Origin: Mycolicibacterium arenosum
Lineage (GTDB): Bacteria > Actinomycetota > Actinomycetes > Mycobacteriales > Mycobacteriaceae
Assembly (NCBI RefSeq): GCF_024320865.1
Contig: NZ_JANDBD010000010.1
Span: 186,001 to 250,000, forward strand
Direction: 5' to 3'
Length of the DNA: 64,000 nucleotides
The position numbers and the translations under genes were made by a program. The notes under the pieces were generated by a model that did no database searches, had not been told where the DNA came from, and was given only the letters and a program-made list of their open reading frames with translations. Of this stretch, positions 26,965-36,520 are shown piece by piece; within the stretch, counting starts at the first letter, position 1; every line of letters begins with the position of its first letter.

Positions 26965-27111
26965 CGTGTGCAATGCCTTTCGTCGCCATGCGTACCCCTT
27001 TCGGGGCCGGCCGCGGTCGAGCCTACTCACGTAACCCCGCTTGTTGTGCGGTTCAGCTCCGGACTAGCAAAACGCTTGGCGAACAACCGGTTGCGCGATC
27101 GGCGCAGTGCT

Positions 27112-28524
27112 CTACGAGTCGAATCCGAGGCCGAGCGCGTCGAGGGTGCGCAGCAAAGGATTGCGGCGGCCCTCGTTGTGGTCGGCGCGGTCGAGCGACC
27201 ATCGCGTCGCGTTGATTCCTATGCTGGCCGCCGGTTCCGGCGGGAACGGCAGTGGCCGTTTGCGCACCATCTCCAACTCGGTCCGCGGGGTGGGCTCGCC
27301 GGCCAGCAGATCGAGGCACACGTCGGCGGCGAACCGCGCCGCCCCGACCCCGAGCCCGGTGAAGCCGTTGACGTAGGCGACCTTGTTGTCGCGGGCCAGG
27401 CCCCAGTGCGCGCAGAACCGGGTGTTGGTGTCGATGGCGCCGGCCCAGCGATGGCTGAAGTTCACATCCTCCAGTTGCGGGAAGGTCAGGAAGAAGTGCG
27501 CGGCCAGCATCCGGTAGGTCTCCGGTCGGTCCTCGTACTTCGCGTCGACGCGACCGCCGAAGAAGTACAGGGCGTCGTACCCGCCGAACACGATGCGGTT
27601 GTCCGCGGTCAGGCGGTAGTAGTGAAACTGGTTGGCGCAGTCGCCGATTCCCTGCCGGTTGCGCCACCCGATGCTGTCCAGCTGCGCATCGGTGAGCGGC
27701 TCCGTCGACAGCACGTAGTCGTAGACGGGCACGGTGTGCAGCCGGTTGCGGCGCAGCAGGTGGCGGAACACGTTGGTCGCGAGCACCGCCTGGCGCGCGG
27801 TGACGACGGGGCCACCCCGACCCGTATCGACCGTGAGCGCCGCGCCGCCCGAGTTCAGCGCCGTGGCGTTGGTGTGCTCGAAGATCTGAACACCCGCCCG
27901 CTCGCACGCCCTGGCGAGCTCGACGGCGAGCTTAGCCGGGTGGACGATCGCGCACGTGTCGCGCTCGAACAGCGCGGCGCGGTACGTCGGCGAATGCACC
28001 TGCGCGCGGATCGCGGCCTCGTCGAGGTACTCGCCCTCGCCGTCCTCCGCGGCCTCCCGCAGCCACTCCACCTGGTGCTGTTCGGTGGCGACCGCGAGCA
28101 TCCCGGTGCGCTGCCACTCGACGTCGAGCCCCAGTCGCTCGATCTCGTCCTGCATCCCGTTCAGGTTGTCCAGACCCATCTCGGTGAGCAGCTCGATCTC
28201 GTTGGGCCAGCGCGTCTTTCCGTTCTCCAGGCCGTGCGTGATGCTGGCCTCGACGAAACCGCCGTTGCGTCCGGACGCCGCCCAGCCGATGCGGTGCGCC
28301 TCGATGAGCACGACGCGGTGATCCGGATTGCGCTGGGCGGCGTGAAGCGCCGTCCAGAGCCCGGCGTAGCCGCCGCCGACCACCAGCAGGTCGCAGCTGA
28401 TCGGGGCCGTCAGCGCGGGATACCGGGGCCGGTCGATGTCCAGCCACATCGAGTCGAGCCTGCTCGCCGCCAGCGCGCGCTCTACGAGTGCGGGAGCTAC
28501 CTGGCCATCGAACACCGTCTTCAC
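27112..28524 (-). CDS. FAD-dependent oxidoreductase, DAO superfamily
   Basis: 470 residues. FAD Rossmann motif CDLLVVGGGYAGLWTALHAAQ and VVLIEAHRIGWAASGRNGGF near the N-terminus, and a C-terminal FAD region GFTGLGVGAARFAADVCLDLL. The pattern is that of gamma-glutamylputrescine oxidase-like (PuuB/OrdL) enzymes, which oxidise secondary or primary amines with release of peroxide. GTG start at 28524 (VKTVFDG). 10 nt after the hydroxylase-family gene on the same strand. Substrate not shown by the sequence. Confidence 0.85.
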   Translation of the reverse strand: MKTVFDGQVAPALVERALAASRLDSMWLDIDRPRYPALTAPISCDLLVVGGGYAGLWTALHAAQRNPDHRVVLIEAHRIGWAASGRNGGFVEASITHGLENGKTRWPNEIELLTEMGLDNLNGMQDEIERLGLDVEWQRTGMLAVATEQHQVEWLREAAEDGEGEYLDEAAIRAQVHSPTYRAALFERDTCAIVHPAKLAVELARACERAGVQIFEHTNATALNSGGAALTVDTGRGGPVVTARQAVLATNVFRHLLRRNRLHTVPVYDYVLSTEPLTDAQLDSIGWRNRQGIGDCANQFHYYRLTADNRIVFGGYDALYFFGGRVDAKYEDRPETYRMLAAHFFLTFPQLEDVNFSHRWAGAIDTNTRFCAHWGLARDNKVAYVNGFTGLGVGAARFAADVCLDLLAGEPTPRTELEMVRKRPLPFPPEPAASIGINATRWSLDRADHNEGRRNPLLRTLDALGLGFDS

Positions 28525-28534
28525 AGTCGGGACC

Positions 28535-29494
28535 TTACGGTGTGCTCGACGCGGGCATCGGGGCGACCGAAGCGACGTCCGGCTGAACCGCGTCGCGCGG
28601 CCCCCATCCCGGCGGACCGAAGACGAAGCCGAACCGGTCGCGCCACCTTCGGGCGCGGCGGACGTCGCGCGCGATGGCCACGTACTCGTGCGTCTGCAGC
28701 GTCCAGATGTTGTAGGTGTCCACCTGCTTGGTGAGCCCGTAGTGGGGCCTGCTGGTCTCCAGCGCGAAGCTGCGGAACATCCTGTCCCAGACGATGAAGA
28801 TGCCGCCGTAGTTCTTGTCCAGGTACTGCTGGTCCATGCCGTGGTGCACGCGGTGGTGTGACGGGGTGTTGAAGACGAACTCGAAGGGCCGCCACATCCT
28901 GCCGATGCGCTCGGTGTGGATCCAGAACTGGTACACGAGGTTGATCGAGAAGCTGGCGAACACGATCCACGGGGGCACCCCGAACAGTGGCAGCAGCGCG
29001 CGCAGGAACACGTCGCCGCTGATGTTCCACTTCTGTCGCACGGCCGTCGCGAAGTTGAAGTACTGACTCGAGTGGTGCGCCTGGTGGGTGGCCCAGACGA
29101 TCCGGACCCGGTGAGCCATCCGGTGATACCAGTAGTAGAGGAAGTCGACGCCGACGATCGCGATGACCCACGTGTACCAGGCGGTGGCGGGCAGCTGCCA
29201 CGGCGCGACGTATACGAAGAGCGCGGCGTAGCCGATCAGTGCGATTCCGTTGACCACGGCGTTGATGCCGACCGACGCGACGCCCATCCAGATGCTCGCC
29301 CAGGCGTCGCGCCGGGAGTACGCACCCGCCGGTGCCCGCTCCTCTTCGGTGTGCGCGAGCTTGCGCGCCGCGGCCCACTCGATGGCCAGCAACAGGATGA
29401 AGAACGGGACCGCGAACGCCACCGGATCGTGCATGAGGGGAGGCAGCACGTTCGCGTGCAGCCACTCTGCTGAGGACACGTACACCACCTCCAC
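28535..29494 (-). CDS. sterol desaturase / fatty acid hydroxylase family protein
   Basis: 319 residues with several membrane helices and the three histidine clusters of the di-iron family: WYHRMAHR, HQAHHSSQYFN and HRVHHGMDQQYLDKNYGG. These proteins introduce OH groups or double bonds into lipids at the membrane. Start uncertain: GTG codons at 29494 and shortly after all fit. Neighbours on the same strand are an FAD amine oxidase and a carboxylesterase. The particular lipid is unknown. Confidence 0.87.
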   Translation of the reverse strand: MEVVYVSSAEWLHANVLPPLMHDPVAFAVPFFILLLAIEWAAARKLAHTEEERAPAGAYSRRDAWASIWMGVASVGINAVVNGIALIGYAALFVYVAPWQLPATAWYTWVIAIVGVDFLYYWYHRMAHRVRIVWATHQAHHSSQYFNFATAVRQKWNISGDVFLRALLPLFGVPPWIVFASFSINLVYQFWIHTERIGRMWRPFEFVFNTPSHHRVHHGMDQQYLDKNYGGIFIVWDRMFRSFALETSRPHYGLTKQVDTYNIWTLQTHEYVAIARDVRRARRWRDRFGFVFGPPGWGPRDAVQPDVASVAPMPASSTP

Positions 29495-29518
29495 GGGCAG
29501 CAGCTTAACGACTGGCGA

Positions 29519-31048
29519 TCAGCGGAAACTCAGAACCGCGTCGCCCCATGCCCGGCGGACGGGTCCGTCGAGGTCGGGCACCACGGAGTCGGTCCTGTCG
29601 ATCACCAGAGTGGGGTGGTCCGCGTGGTTCCAGGGAGACCACACCGGGTCGCCGGCCGCGCCGAAGGGCTCACCGTGCGCGGCGAAGTTCAACCACCGGG
29701 TGCGCATCCGCTCGGATACCGCCCGGCCCCTGCGCAGCCCGCCGAGCTTGAACGTCGGATCCTTCGGCCCCGCGACCAGGTTGCCCCAGACGTAGGGCAG
29801 TTCGGTGGCGTGAGCGCCGTTGAGACGCAACGCCCGCAGGAGCGGTGTCGCCCAGTCGAAGCGGTAGACGTAGGTCGCCGCCTGCGCGCCGTGGCCCTCG
29901 GCGAACCAGAGCGAGGGCATCCGGAAGCCGATGTCACGGGCGACGCCCATTCCGGGCTTCTTGCCGCGCCCGCGATACGCGGCCCTCAGTTCGGTCTCGG
30001 TGGGGATCTGCAGGCCCGGCTGTTCGGCGGCGATGGCGGTGAACATCGCCCTGATCGCCTCGGGGGTGATCGGCATCAGCGGTGACTTCATGAACCGGAA
30101 CAGCGCGGCCTCGTGCTCGTTGGTCCCGATGATGAGCGGCACCGGGTGCGTCCGTCCTTCGCGTGCGGCGTTGACCGGATAGTCGGGCACCACGTCGCCG
30201 TCCACGAACGGCGCGAACGCCAGGGTGCCCGGATAGCGGACCGGGACCTCGTTGAACAACTGCTTGGTGGCGGTGACGAGATCGACGGTCGGGGCGTCGG
30301 CGAGCTTCCCGGCCTCGCCGGAGTCCAGGCCGAGGAGTTCGAGGTAGCGGGTCGCCACCGTGCGGGACCGCTCGGCGTCGTATACCGACGTCGCGGGTGA
30401 ACTCTGGGCGATGGCCGCGCCGAACAGGCCCGCAGCGGCGGGGCTGGCCAGCAGGGTCGTCACCACCCCCGCACCCGCCGATTCGCCGAACAGCGTCACC
30501 CGGTCGGCGGCGCCGCCGAACGCCGCGATGTTGTCCCGCACCCAGTGCAGCGCCGAAAGCACATCGCGCAGGCCGAGATTCGTGTCGAAGGTGACGGCGT
30601 CGGTGTTGAACGCGGACAGATCGAGGAAGCCGAACGCGCCGAGCCGGTAGTTGACCGTCACGACGATCGCCTTTCCGCTCGCCGCGAGAGCGGCGCCGTC
30701 GTACAGGGTCTGGGCCGACGAGCCCAGCACGTAGGCGCCGCCGTGCACCCACACCATGACCGGCTTGCCGTCGCCGGGCTGGGTGTCGGACGACGCCCAC
30801 ACGTTGAGCGAGAGGCTGTCGTCACCCCTGGGCGCGCCGAGGTCGATGGGGATGCGCGGATCGGTCAGCTGGTGGCAGGCCGGCCCGAAGGCGGTGGCAT
30901 CAGCGGGTTCGGTCCACGGGGTCGGCGGCTGCGGCGCGCGCCAGCGCAGTGGCCCGACCGGCGCCGCGGCATAGCGAATCCCCTTCCACACCTGGACCGT
31001 TCCGTTGTCAACGCCTCTGACGGGCCCGTACCGGGTATCGACGATCAC
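29519..31048 (-). CDS. type B carboxylesterase
   Basis: 509 residues from GTG 31048. Alpha/beta hydrolase of the carboxylesterase/cholinesterase group: oxyanion motif VWVHGGAYVLGS, nucleophile elbow FGESAGAG, acid in GTNEHEAALF and histidine in AHATELPYVWG. No signal peptide, so probably cytoplasmic. Its start overlaps the stop of the VWA gene by 4 nt (GTGA), so the two are translationally coupled. Substrate range is usually broad. Confidence 0.9.
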   Translation of the reverse strand: MIVDTRYGPVRGVDNGTVQVWKGIRYAAAPVGPLRWRAPQPPTPWTEPADATAFGPACHQLTDPRIPIDLGAPRGDDSLSLNVWASSDTQPGDGKPVMVWVHGGAYVLGSSAQTLYDGAALAASGKAIVVTVNYRLGAFGFLDLSAFNTDAVTFDTNLGLRDVLSALHWVRDNIAAFGGAADRVTLFGESAGAGVVTTLLASPAAAGLFGAAIAQSSPATSVYDAERSRTVATRYLELLGLDSGEAGKLADAPTVDLVTATKQLFNEVPVRYPGTLAFAPFVDGDVVPDYPVNAAREGRTHPVPLIIGTNEHEAALFRFMKSPLMPITPEAIRAMFTAIAAEQPGLQIPTETELRAAYRGRGKKPGMGVARDIGFRMPSLWFAEGHGAQAATYVYRFDWATPLLRALRLNGAHATELPYVWGNLVAGPKDPTFKLGGLRRGRAVSERMRTRWLNFAAHGEPFGAAGDPVWSPWNHADHPTLVIDRTDSVVPDLDGPVRRAWGDAVLSFR

Positions 31049-31692
31049 CGGTCGGCGCCCCGTGCGGCCCCCCGCTCGGCCTTCGTGAAGCCCTCGGCCC
31101 GTACGCCCGCAGGGGCACTGCGGACGCTGGAGATGAGCCTGCTGTTCGCGCGATAGGACCCGGCCACGCCCTCGGGGCTGGGCGCGAAGGTCATCGAGCG
31201 ATCGGCGGCGAAGCCCATCCGCCTGCCGACCTCGACCGCATCCATGTTCGCCCCGAGGAAGATGAACTCCCAGGCGTATTCGTCCTGCTGCCGCTTGATG
31301 ACCTTCTTCACCGCGTCGACCGTCCACTCGGTGCTGGAGTTCTCCATCCCGTCGGTGACCACCACGACGATCACCTTGCCGGGCCGTTCCTCTTCGGGCA
31401 GCGCCGACAGTTCGGCGCCCACGTCCGTGATGAGACGCCCGACCGAGTCGAGGAGCGCGGTCATGCCGCGCGGCTGCAGCACGAGCGGCCCGACGTCCGC
31501 GATCGGACGGTTGGCGTAGACGACCTCGTACTCGGTGTCGAACTGCGCCAGCGTGACTCGCGCCTCCCCCGGTTCGGTGCGCTGGTCGGCGATCAGCGCG
31601 TTGAAGCCGCCCTCACTGTCGGACTTGATGGACTCCATCGAACCGGAGCGGTCGAGCAACGCGGCGATCAGGGTGCGGGCGGGATCCGTCAT
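31045..31692 (-). CDS. VWA-domain protein
   Basis: 215 residues, almost entirely one von Willebrand A domain. The MIDAS metal site is intact: DRSGSM near the N-terminus, a threonine in GMTALLDSVG and aspartate in VVVTDGMENSS. Cytoplasmic, no signal or membrane segment. GAGGAG 5 nt before the ATG. Resembles tellurite-resistance-type and uncharacterised VWA proteins; role unknown. Coupled to the esterase that follows. Confidence 0.85.
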   Translation of the reverse strand: MTDPARTLIAALLDRSGSMESIKSDSEGGFNALIADQRTEPGEARVTLAQFDTEYEVVYANRPIADVGPLVLQPRGMTALLDSVGRLITDVGAELSALPEEERPGKVIVVVVTDGMENSSTEWTVDAVKKVIKRQQDEYAWEFIFLGANMDAVEVGRRMGFAADRSMTFAPSPEGVAGSYRANSRLISSVRSAPAGVRAEGFTKAERGAARGADR

Positions 31693-31861
31693 GAAAACTC
31701 CTCGGGTCGAGCGGACGGTGTGATTCCAGGCTACCCGCGCGTGCTGACATCACCTCTGATCAGGGGTTATGCCACGAGTGTCGAGCAAAGTCGCGAACAC
31801 ATACATTCCGGGTGGTCTCAAATCTGTGCCCTCAACGCAGCCGTCCGTACCGTCCGGGGAC

Positions 31862-33106
31862 ATGACGCTCGAGCTGACGCAGACCACCGCCCCGCTGCTG
31901 TCCACCCCGGCCGAGGCGCTGGCCGCCGCCGACGCCGTCGCCGCCGACCTCGCCGTCGGCAGCGCGGATCGCGAGCGCGGTGGCGGCACCCTCGTCCCCC
32001 AACTCCGGCTCGTCGCCGACGCCGGCCTGCTGGGCGTCTCGGTCCCCGTCGAGCACGGCGGGCCGGGCCTGCCCGCGTCGACGATCGTCGAGGTGCTGCG
32101 CAGGCTGTCGCGCGGTGACGGTGCCGTCGGGCAGTTGCTGCTGTCCCACTTCGTCGTGACGCAGGCGATCGCCGGCCTCGGGCTCACCGAACCCGCGCCC
32201 CGGATCTACGCCGACGTGCTCACCGGCGCGCAGATCGGCAACGCGACGGCCGAACGGGGCACGACGACGGCGCTCGACCGCGCCACCACCGTGAGCAGGC
32301 GGGAGGACGGCACGTGGCTGCTCGACGGCACCAAGTACTACGCGACGGGGGCGCTGGGGGCCACGTGGCTCGCGGTCGCCGCGGTCATCGCCGACCGGCC
32401 CGGCGAGACCGCGACGGTGTTCGTGCGACCCGAACAGTCCGGCGTGACGCTGAATCTGGACGTGTGGTCGGCCTTCGGCCAGCAGGGCACCAAGAGCGGT
32501 GAGGTGCGCCTCGACGGCGTCGTCGTGGAGGCCGACCTGGTGATCGAGGAGGGGCCGGTGCCGGATCCGGTCACCGGTCCCCCGACCGTCCTCGGCGCGT
32601 TCGACCAGGCGCTGCACGCCGCCGTCGACATCGGAATCGCCCGTGCCGCACTGGAGGACGGTGCCGAGTTCGTGCGCACCAGGGCGCGGCCGTGGAAGGA
32701 GGCCGTCGACGCGGGCTTCGAGCGGGCTGATCGGGAACCGCACGTGGTCCGGCGGTTCGGCGAGCTCACGGCGCGGCTGTACGCGCTGGAGGCGCTGCTG
32801 GCCAGCGGCACCGCGATCGTCGACGACGGTTACGCGCAGGCCGAGTTGTCGCGCGACACCGCCGCGGACGCGACGCTGACCGTCGCCGCGGCCAAGGCGC
32901 TGGCCCAGGAGTACGCCGTCGAGATCGCGAGCGGCGTCTTCGAACTCACCGGGGCGTCGGGTACCGACACCGCGCTCAACCTCGACCGGCACTGGCGCAA
33001 TGTGCGCACCCACTCGCTGCACGATCCGGCGCGGTGGAAGTACGTCCACCTCGGCAACCACACCCTGCACGGCACCAAGCCGCCGCGTCTGGGCCTCGTC
33101 TACTGA
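31862..33106 (+). CDS. SfnB/DszC-type acyl-CoA dehydrogenase-fold monooxygenase
   Basis: 414 residues from ATG 31862 (MTLELTQTTAPLL); the upstream in-frame extension to 31769 has no support. Acyl-CoA dehydrogenase fold with the SfnB signature at the C-terminus, HWRNVRTHSLHDPARWKYVHLGNHTL, and LDGTKYYATGALGATWLAVAA in the middle. SfnB and DszC relatives use reduced flavin to act on organosulfur compounds and are linked to sulfur scavenging. No flavin reductase lies next to it. Assignment to the family is firm; the substrate is not known. Confidence 0.83.
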   Translation: MTLELTQTTAPLLSTPAEALAAADAVAADLAVGSADRERGGGTLVPQLRLVADAGLLGVSVPVEHGGPGLPASTIVEVLRRLSRGDGAVGQLLLSHFVVTQAIAGLGLTEPAPRIYADVLTGAQIGNATAERGTTTALDRATTVSRREDGTWLLDGTKYYATGALGATWLAVAAVIADRPGETATVFVRPEQSGVTLNLDVWSAFGQQGTKSGEVRLDGVVVEADLVIEEGPVPDPVTGPPTVLGAFDQALHAAVDIGIARAALEDGAEFVRTRARPWKEAVDAGFERADREPHVVRRFGELTARLYALEALLASGTAIVDDGYAQAELSRDTAADATLTVAAAKALAQEYAVEIASGVFELTGASGTDTALNLDRHWRNVRTHSLHDPARWKYVHLGNHTLHGTKPPRLGLVY

Positions 33107-33387
33107 GTCGCAATCGACGTCGTCGAGACGGACGGCCGACGACTCGCACGCCTGCGGCCAGGCACCACGGTCGCAGGTCGAGGTCGCGAGGTCCGACGAG
33201 CGTCCGCTTGAGGACGGTGTGGACGCGCTCCAGGCGGCGATCCCGCACGGCGACTTGGTGATTCGGGCCCTGCCCGTCTAGGACGCGACCGTCGGGATGT
33301 CGAGAAGATCTACCAGGTCACCGCGCGACCCGCGTCCCGGGTGCGCGGTCGCACCAGTGGTCGAGCGGCCGATCGGCTGAGGGGCGC

Positions 33388-33393
33388 TACGTT
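33388..33393 (+). promoter_or_regulatory. -10 box of the SMR pair (leaderless type)
   Basis: TACGTT, 7 nt before the GTG at 33401. The rest of the 294-base gap from 33107 shows nothing else I can assign. Confidence 0.45.
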
Positions 33394-33400
33394 TGGCGGC

Positions 33401-33721
33401 GTGCACAAGTGGATGCTGCTGGCCGCGGCGATCGTGACCGAGGTGGCGGCGACGCTGTCGCTGCGGGCCTCTCAGGACCACGCCGCCTGGCTCGGGGTGG
33501 TCGTCGTCGGCTACGCCGCGGCGTTCGCTCTGCTGACCCTCGTGCTGCGGACCGGGATGCCCGTCGGCGTCGCCTACGGCATCTGGGGCGCCTCGGGCAC
33601 CGCCGCCACCGCGGTGCTCGCAGCAGTGCTGTTCCGCGATCCGTTCACGTGGCTGATCGCACTCGGTATCGGGCTCATCATCGGCGGAGTGCTGTTCGTA
33701 GAGTTGGGCTCGCACTCGTGA
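33401..33721 (+). CDS. small multidrug resistance (SMR) protein, subunit 1
   Basis: 106 residues, four membrane helices, with the essential membrane glutamate in AAIVTEVAAT (about residue 14) and the family motif GMPVGVAYGIWGASG. SMR pumps exchange protons for cationic drugs or guanidinium-like metabolites. GTG start at 33401 with a leaderless-type box. It overlaps the second SMR gene by 4 nt; paired overlapping SMR genes usually form a heterodimer with opposite membrane topologies. Confidence 0.9.
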   Translation: MHKWMLLAAAIVTEVAATLSLRASQDHAAWLGVVVVGYAAAFALLTLVLRTGMPVGVAYGIWGASGTAATAVLAAVLFRDPFTWLIALGIGLIIGGVLFVELGSHS

Positions 33722-34047
33722 CCCAGTGGTTGGTGCTGGCGGCGGCGATCGCCGTCGAGGTGTTCGCGACCCTCGGCCTGCGCGCCTCGGAGGGCTTCCG
33801 CAAGAAGGCGTGGATCGCACCGGTCGTGCTCGGCTATCTGGCGTCGTTCTACGGCCTCTGGCTGACTCTGAGACTGGGCATGCCGGTGGGCATCGCCTAC
33901 GGCGTGTGGACGGCGTGCGGCGTCGCGCTGGTGGCGGTCATCGCGCGGTACGTGTTCCGGGACCCGCTGACGTGGAAGATGATCATCGGCATCGGACTGA
34001 TCGTGGCGGGCGTCCTCACGATCGAGCTGGCGGGCGTCGTCCACTGA
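33718..34047 (+). CDS. small multidrug resistance (SMR) protein, subunit 2
   Basis: 109 residues, four membrane helices, glutamate in AAIAVEVFAT and GMPVGIAYGVWTACG. Start GTG at 33718 overlaps the previous stop (GTGA). More positively charged loops (GFRKKAW, RYVFRDPLTWK) than its partner suggest opposite orientation in the membrane. The last 32 nt overlap the convergent MFS gene. Confidence 0.9.
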   Translation: MTQWLVLAAAIAVEVFATLGLRASEGFRKKAWIAPVVLGYLASFYGLWLTLRLGMPVGIAYGVWTACGVALVAVIARYVFRDPLTWKMIIGIGLIVAGVLTIELAGVVH

Positions 34048-35212
34048 GCACTCCCGCGGCGGCGACGACGGCGAGCCCCGCGGCGGGCACCAGAAGCAGG
34101 CCCACGCGCAGGCTCGTCGCGTCCGCGATGAGCCCCACCACCGGCGGTGCCGCGACGAAGCCCACGCGCATCAGCCACACCACCGCGGTCAACCCGGCCC
34201 CCGGCCGCAGGCCCGGCAGCCGATCGGCTCCGTGGAAGGCGGCCGGTATCACGGTCGCCATTCCGAAACCCGCTGCCGCGAACCCGACGATCGTGCCCGC
34301 TACGCTCGGAAAGGCAAGTGCCAGGCCCATTCCCGCGGCCGCGACGGCGCCACCCACGCTGGCGACCGCGCGCTCGCCGAAGCGGTCCACCAGCCGGTCA
34401 CCCGCGAGCCGCCCGACGAACTGGGCGCCCAGCAGCGCGACGTAGCCGGACACGGCCAGCGCGCCGGGGGTGCCCAGGCCGTCGCGCAGATACAGGGTGG
34501 CCCACGAGCTGCCCGCGTCCTCGACGACCGCGCCCGCCGTCGCGAGCACCACCAGCGCACCGAGTGCGGCGTAGACCCGCCAGCCCGGTCGCCCGACGGC
34601 GGCGGGTTCGGCGGCGAGACCGTCGTCGCTGTCGGGTCCTGTGAGCAGAAACGGGTACGCGACGCAGGCGACCGCCGCGAACACCACCGCGCTGATCCCG
34701 AGGTGCAGTGGAAGCGAAAGGTGCAGCGCGATCGCGGCAGCGCCCATCGCGCCGCCGAGCACCGCGCCCACCGACCAGATGGCGTGCAGCGAGTTGATGA
34801 TCGATCGGCCGTACGCGCGCTGTACCCGTAGGCCGTGGGCGTTCTGCGCGACGTCGGTGACCGAGTCGAAGACGCCGCCGACGAAGAGCGCGGCGGCCAG
34901 CAGCACCGGCGTCGTCGAGACGCTCGCCGCGAACACCATCACCGCGATCCCGACCGTGCACACCAGCGTCGCGCGCGCGGACGTCAGCCTGCGCACCACG
35001 GCGCCGGCGGCCAGACCGGCCACCAGTGCGCCGGTGGGAAACGCCGCGACGGCGATGCCGTACTCGGTGTTGGTCATTGCCAGATCGGTCTTGAGCTCCG
35101 GAAAGCGCGGCACCAGGTTGGCGAAGATCGCGCCGTTCGTGAGGAACATCGCCGCGACGGCGACCCTGGCGCGCTTGGCGCGCACGACGGGGTCGATGCC
35201 GCCGGTCGCCAT
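34016..35212 (-). CDS. MFS transporter
   Basis: 398 residues from ATG 35212 (MATGGIDPVVRAKRARVAVAAMF). Twelve hydrophobic segments and MFS loop motifs (GAVVRRLTSARAT after helix 2, GRLAGDRLVDRFGERA between helices 8 and 9). Resembles the YfcJ/fucose-permease-like group of uncharacterised exporters. Transcribed away from the decarboxylase-like gene at 35235, with only 22 nt between the starts, so the two promoters overlap. Substrate unknown. Confidence 0.85.
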   Translation of the reverse strand: MATGGIDPVVRAKRARVAVAAMFLTNGAIFANLVPRFPELKTDLAMTNTEYGIAVAAFPTGALVAGLAAGAVVRRLTSARATLVCTVGIAVMVFAASVSTTPVLLAAALFVGGVFDSVTDVAQNAHGLRVQRAYGRSIINSLHAIWSVGAVLGGAMGAAAIALHLSLPLHLGISAVVFAAVACVAYPFLLTGPDSDDGLAAEPAAVGRPGWRVYAALGALVVLATAGAVVEDAGSSWATLYLRDGLGTPGALAVSGYVALLGAQFVGRLAGDRLVDRFGERAVASVGGAVAAAGMGLALAFPSVAGTIVGFAAAGFGMATVIPAAFHGADRLPGLRPGAGLTAVVWLMRVGFVAAPPVVGLIADATSLRVGLLLVPAAGLAVVAAAGVLSGRRPPARS

Positions 35213-35234
35213 GTCCGGAGACGATACTGATGGG

Positions 35235-36503
35235 GTGCCCAGTGCAGCCGATCTGCTCGCCCTGTTTCCCCCCGGCTCGGCGCTGGATGCCGACGGCACC
35301 CTGATGATCGGCGGCTGTCGCCTCGACGACGTCGCCGCCGAGTTCGGCACCCCGGCGATCGTGGTGTCGGAGCCCGCGCTGCGCCAGCGGGCCCGCGCCT
35401 ACCTGGCCGCGTTCCGGAGCCGGTGGCCCAGGGTGGACGTGGCGTTCGCGTCGAAGTCGTTCCCGTGCACCGCCGTTCAGCGCGTGATGGCGCAGGAGGG
35501 CCTGCACCTCGACGTCGCGGGCGGCGGCGAGATCCTCAGTGCGGTGAAGGCGGGCGCCGACCCCGGCACGCTCATCCTGCACGGCAACGCCAAGACCGAC
35601 GAGGAACTCGGCATCGCCGTCGAACACGGTGTGGGCCTGATCGTCGTCGACAACACCGACGACATCGACAGGCTCGAGCGCATCGTGCCCGCGGGCCGTC
35701 GCCAGCCCTGTCTGGTGCGCGTCATCCCCGGTGTCGTCGCCGACACCCACGCGTCCCAGGCGACCGGGCACGCCGGATCGAAGTTCGGCCTGTCCCCCGA
35801 CGACGCGCGCCGCGCGATCGACCGCATCGAACGCAGCCGGGTGCTCCGACTCGACGGCGTACACACCCACGTGGGCTCGCAACTGCTGCACGTCGACCAG
35901 CTCGCCGAGGCCGTGGCGCCCATCGCGGCCCTGGGCACGTTCGACACCTACGACCTCGGCGGCGGCCTCGGCGTGCGCTACACCTACACCGAGCACGCGC
36001 CGGAACTCGACGACTACGCCGACGCGATGGTCGGTCAGGCGCGCGCGCTACTGCCCGCCGACAGCCGGATCATCGTGGAACCCGGCCGCAGCATGGTCGC
36101 CGCGTCGGCGTGCACCCTGTACCGCGTCACGACGGTCAAACACGGCGCCGTGACGCACGTCGCGGTCGACGGCGGCATGGGCGACAACCTCGAGGTGTCC
36201 CTGACCGGGCAGCGCTTCGAGGCGGCCGTCGTCGACAGGTTCGGCCCCGTAGGCGACCCGGTGACCGTCGTCGGAAGGCACTGCGAGTCCGGGGACCAGC
36301 TCGTCGACGGCGTCGCGCTGCCGTCGCCGGCGGTCGGTGATCTGCTCGCCGTACCGGTGACCGGCGCCTACACCTTCACCATGTCGAACCAGTACAACGG
36401 TGCGCGCCGGGTGCCGGTCGTCTTCGCGAACGACGGCGACGCCCGGTTGGTCGTGCGCCGCGACACGTGGACCGACCTCCTGTCGCGCGACGTCGACGAC
36501 TGA
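35235..36503 (+). CDS. diaminopimelate decarboxylase-like PLP enzyme
   Basis: 422 residues from GTG 35235. Fold III PLP decarboxylase: PLP lysine in VAFASKSFPC, glycine motif DVAGGGEILSAVKAGAD, histidine in GVHTHVGSQL, phosphate loop GGGLGVRYT, and C-terminal GRHCESGDQLV with SNQYNGARRVPVVF. This matches LysA, the last step of lysine synthesis (meso-DAP to lysine). Mycobacterial lysA normally sits with thrA/thrC near argS; that context is absent here, so this may be a second copy or an enzyme for another substrate. Confidence 0.82.
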   Translation: MPSAADLLALFPPGSALDADGTLMIGGCRLDDVAAEFGTPAIVVSEPALRQRARAYLAAFRSRWPRVDVAFASKSFPCTAVQRVMAQEGLHLDVAGGGEILSAVKAGADPGTLILHGNAKTDEELGIAVEHGVGLIVVDNTDDIDRLERIVPAGRRQPCLVRVIPGVVADTHASQATGHAGSKFGLSPDDARRAIDRIERSRVLRLDGVHTHVGSQLLHVDQLAEAVAPIAALGTFDTYDLGGGLGVRYTYTEHAPELDDYADAMVGQARALLPADSRIIVEPGRSMVAASACTLYRVTTVKHGAVTHVAVDGGMGDNLEVSLTGQRFEAAVVDRFGPVGDPVTVVGRHCESGDQLVDGVALPSPAVGDLLAVPVTGAYTFTMSNQYNGARRVPVVFANDGDARLVVRRDTWTDLLSRDVDD

Positions 36504-36520
36504 CGGGCAAGATTGCGGCC

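Noticed and set aside
33107..33400. small plus-strand frames between the SfnB and SMR genes
   Set aside because: Short, no ribosome site, and composition typical of random GC-rich frames.
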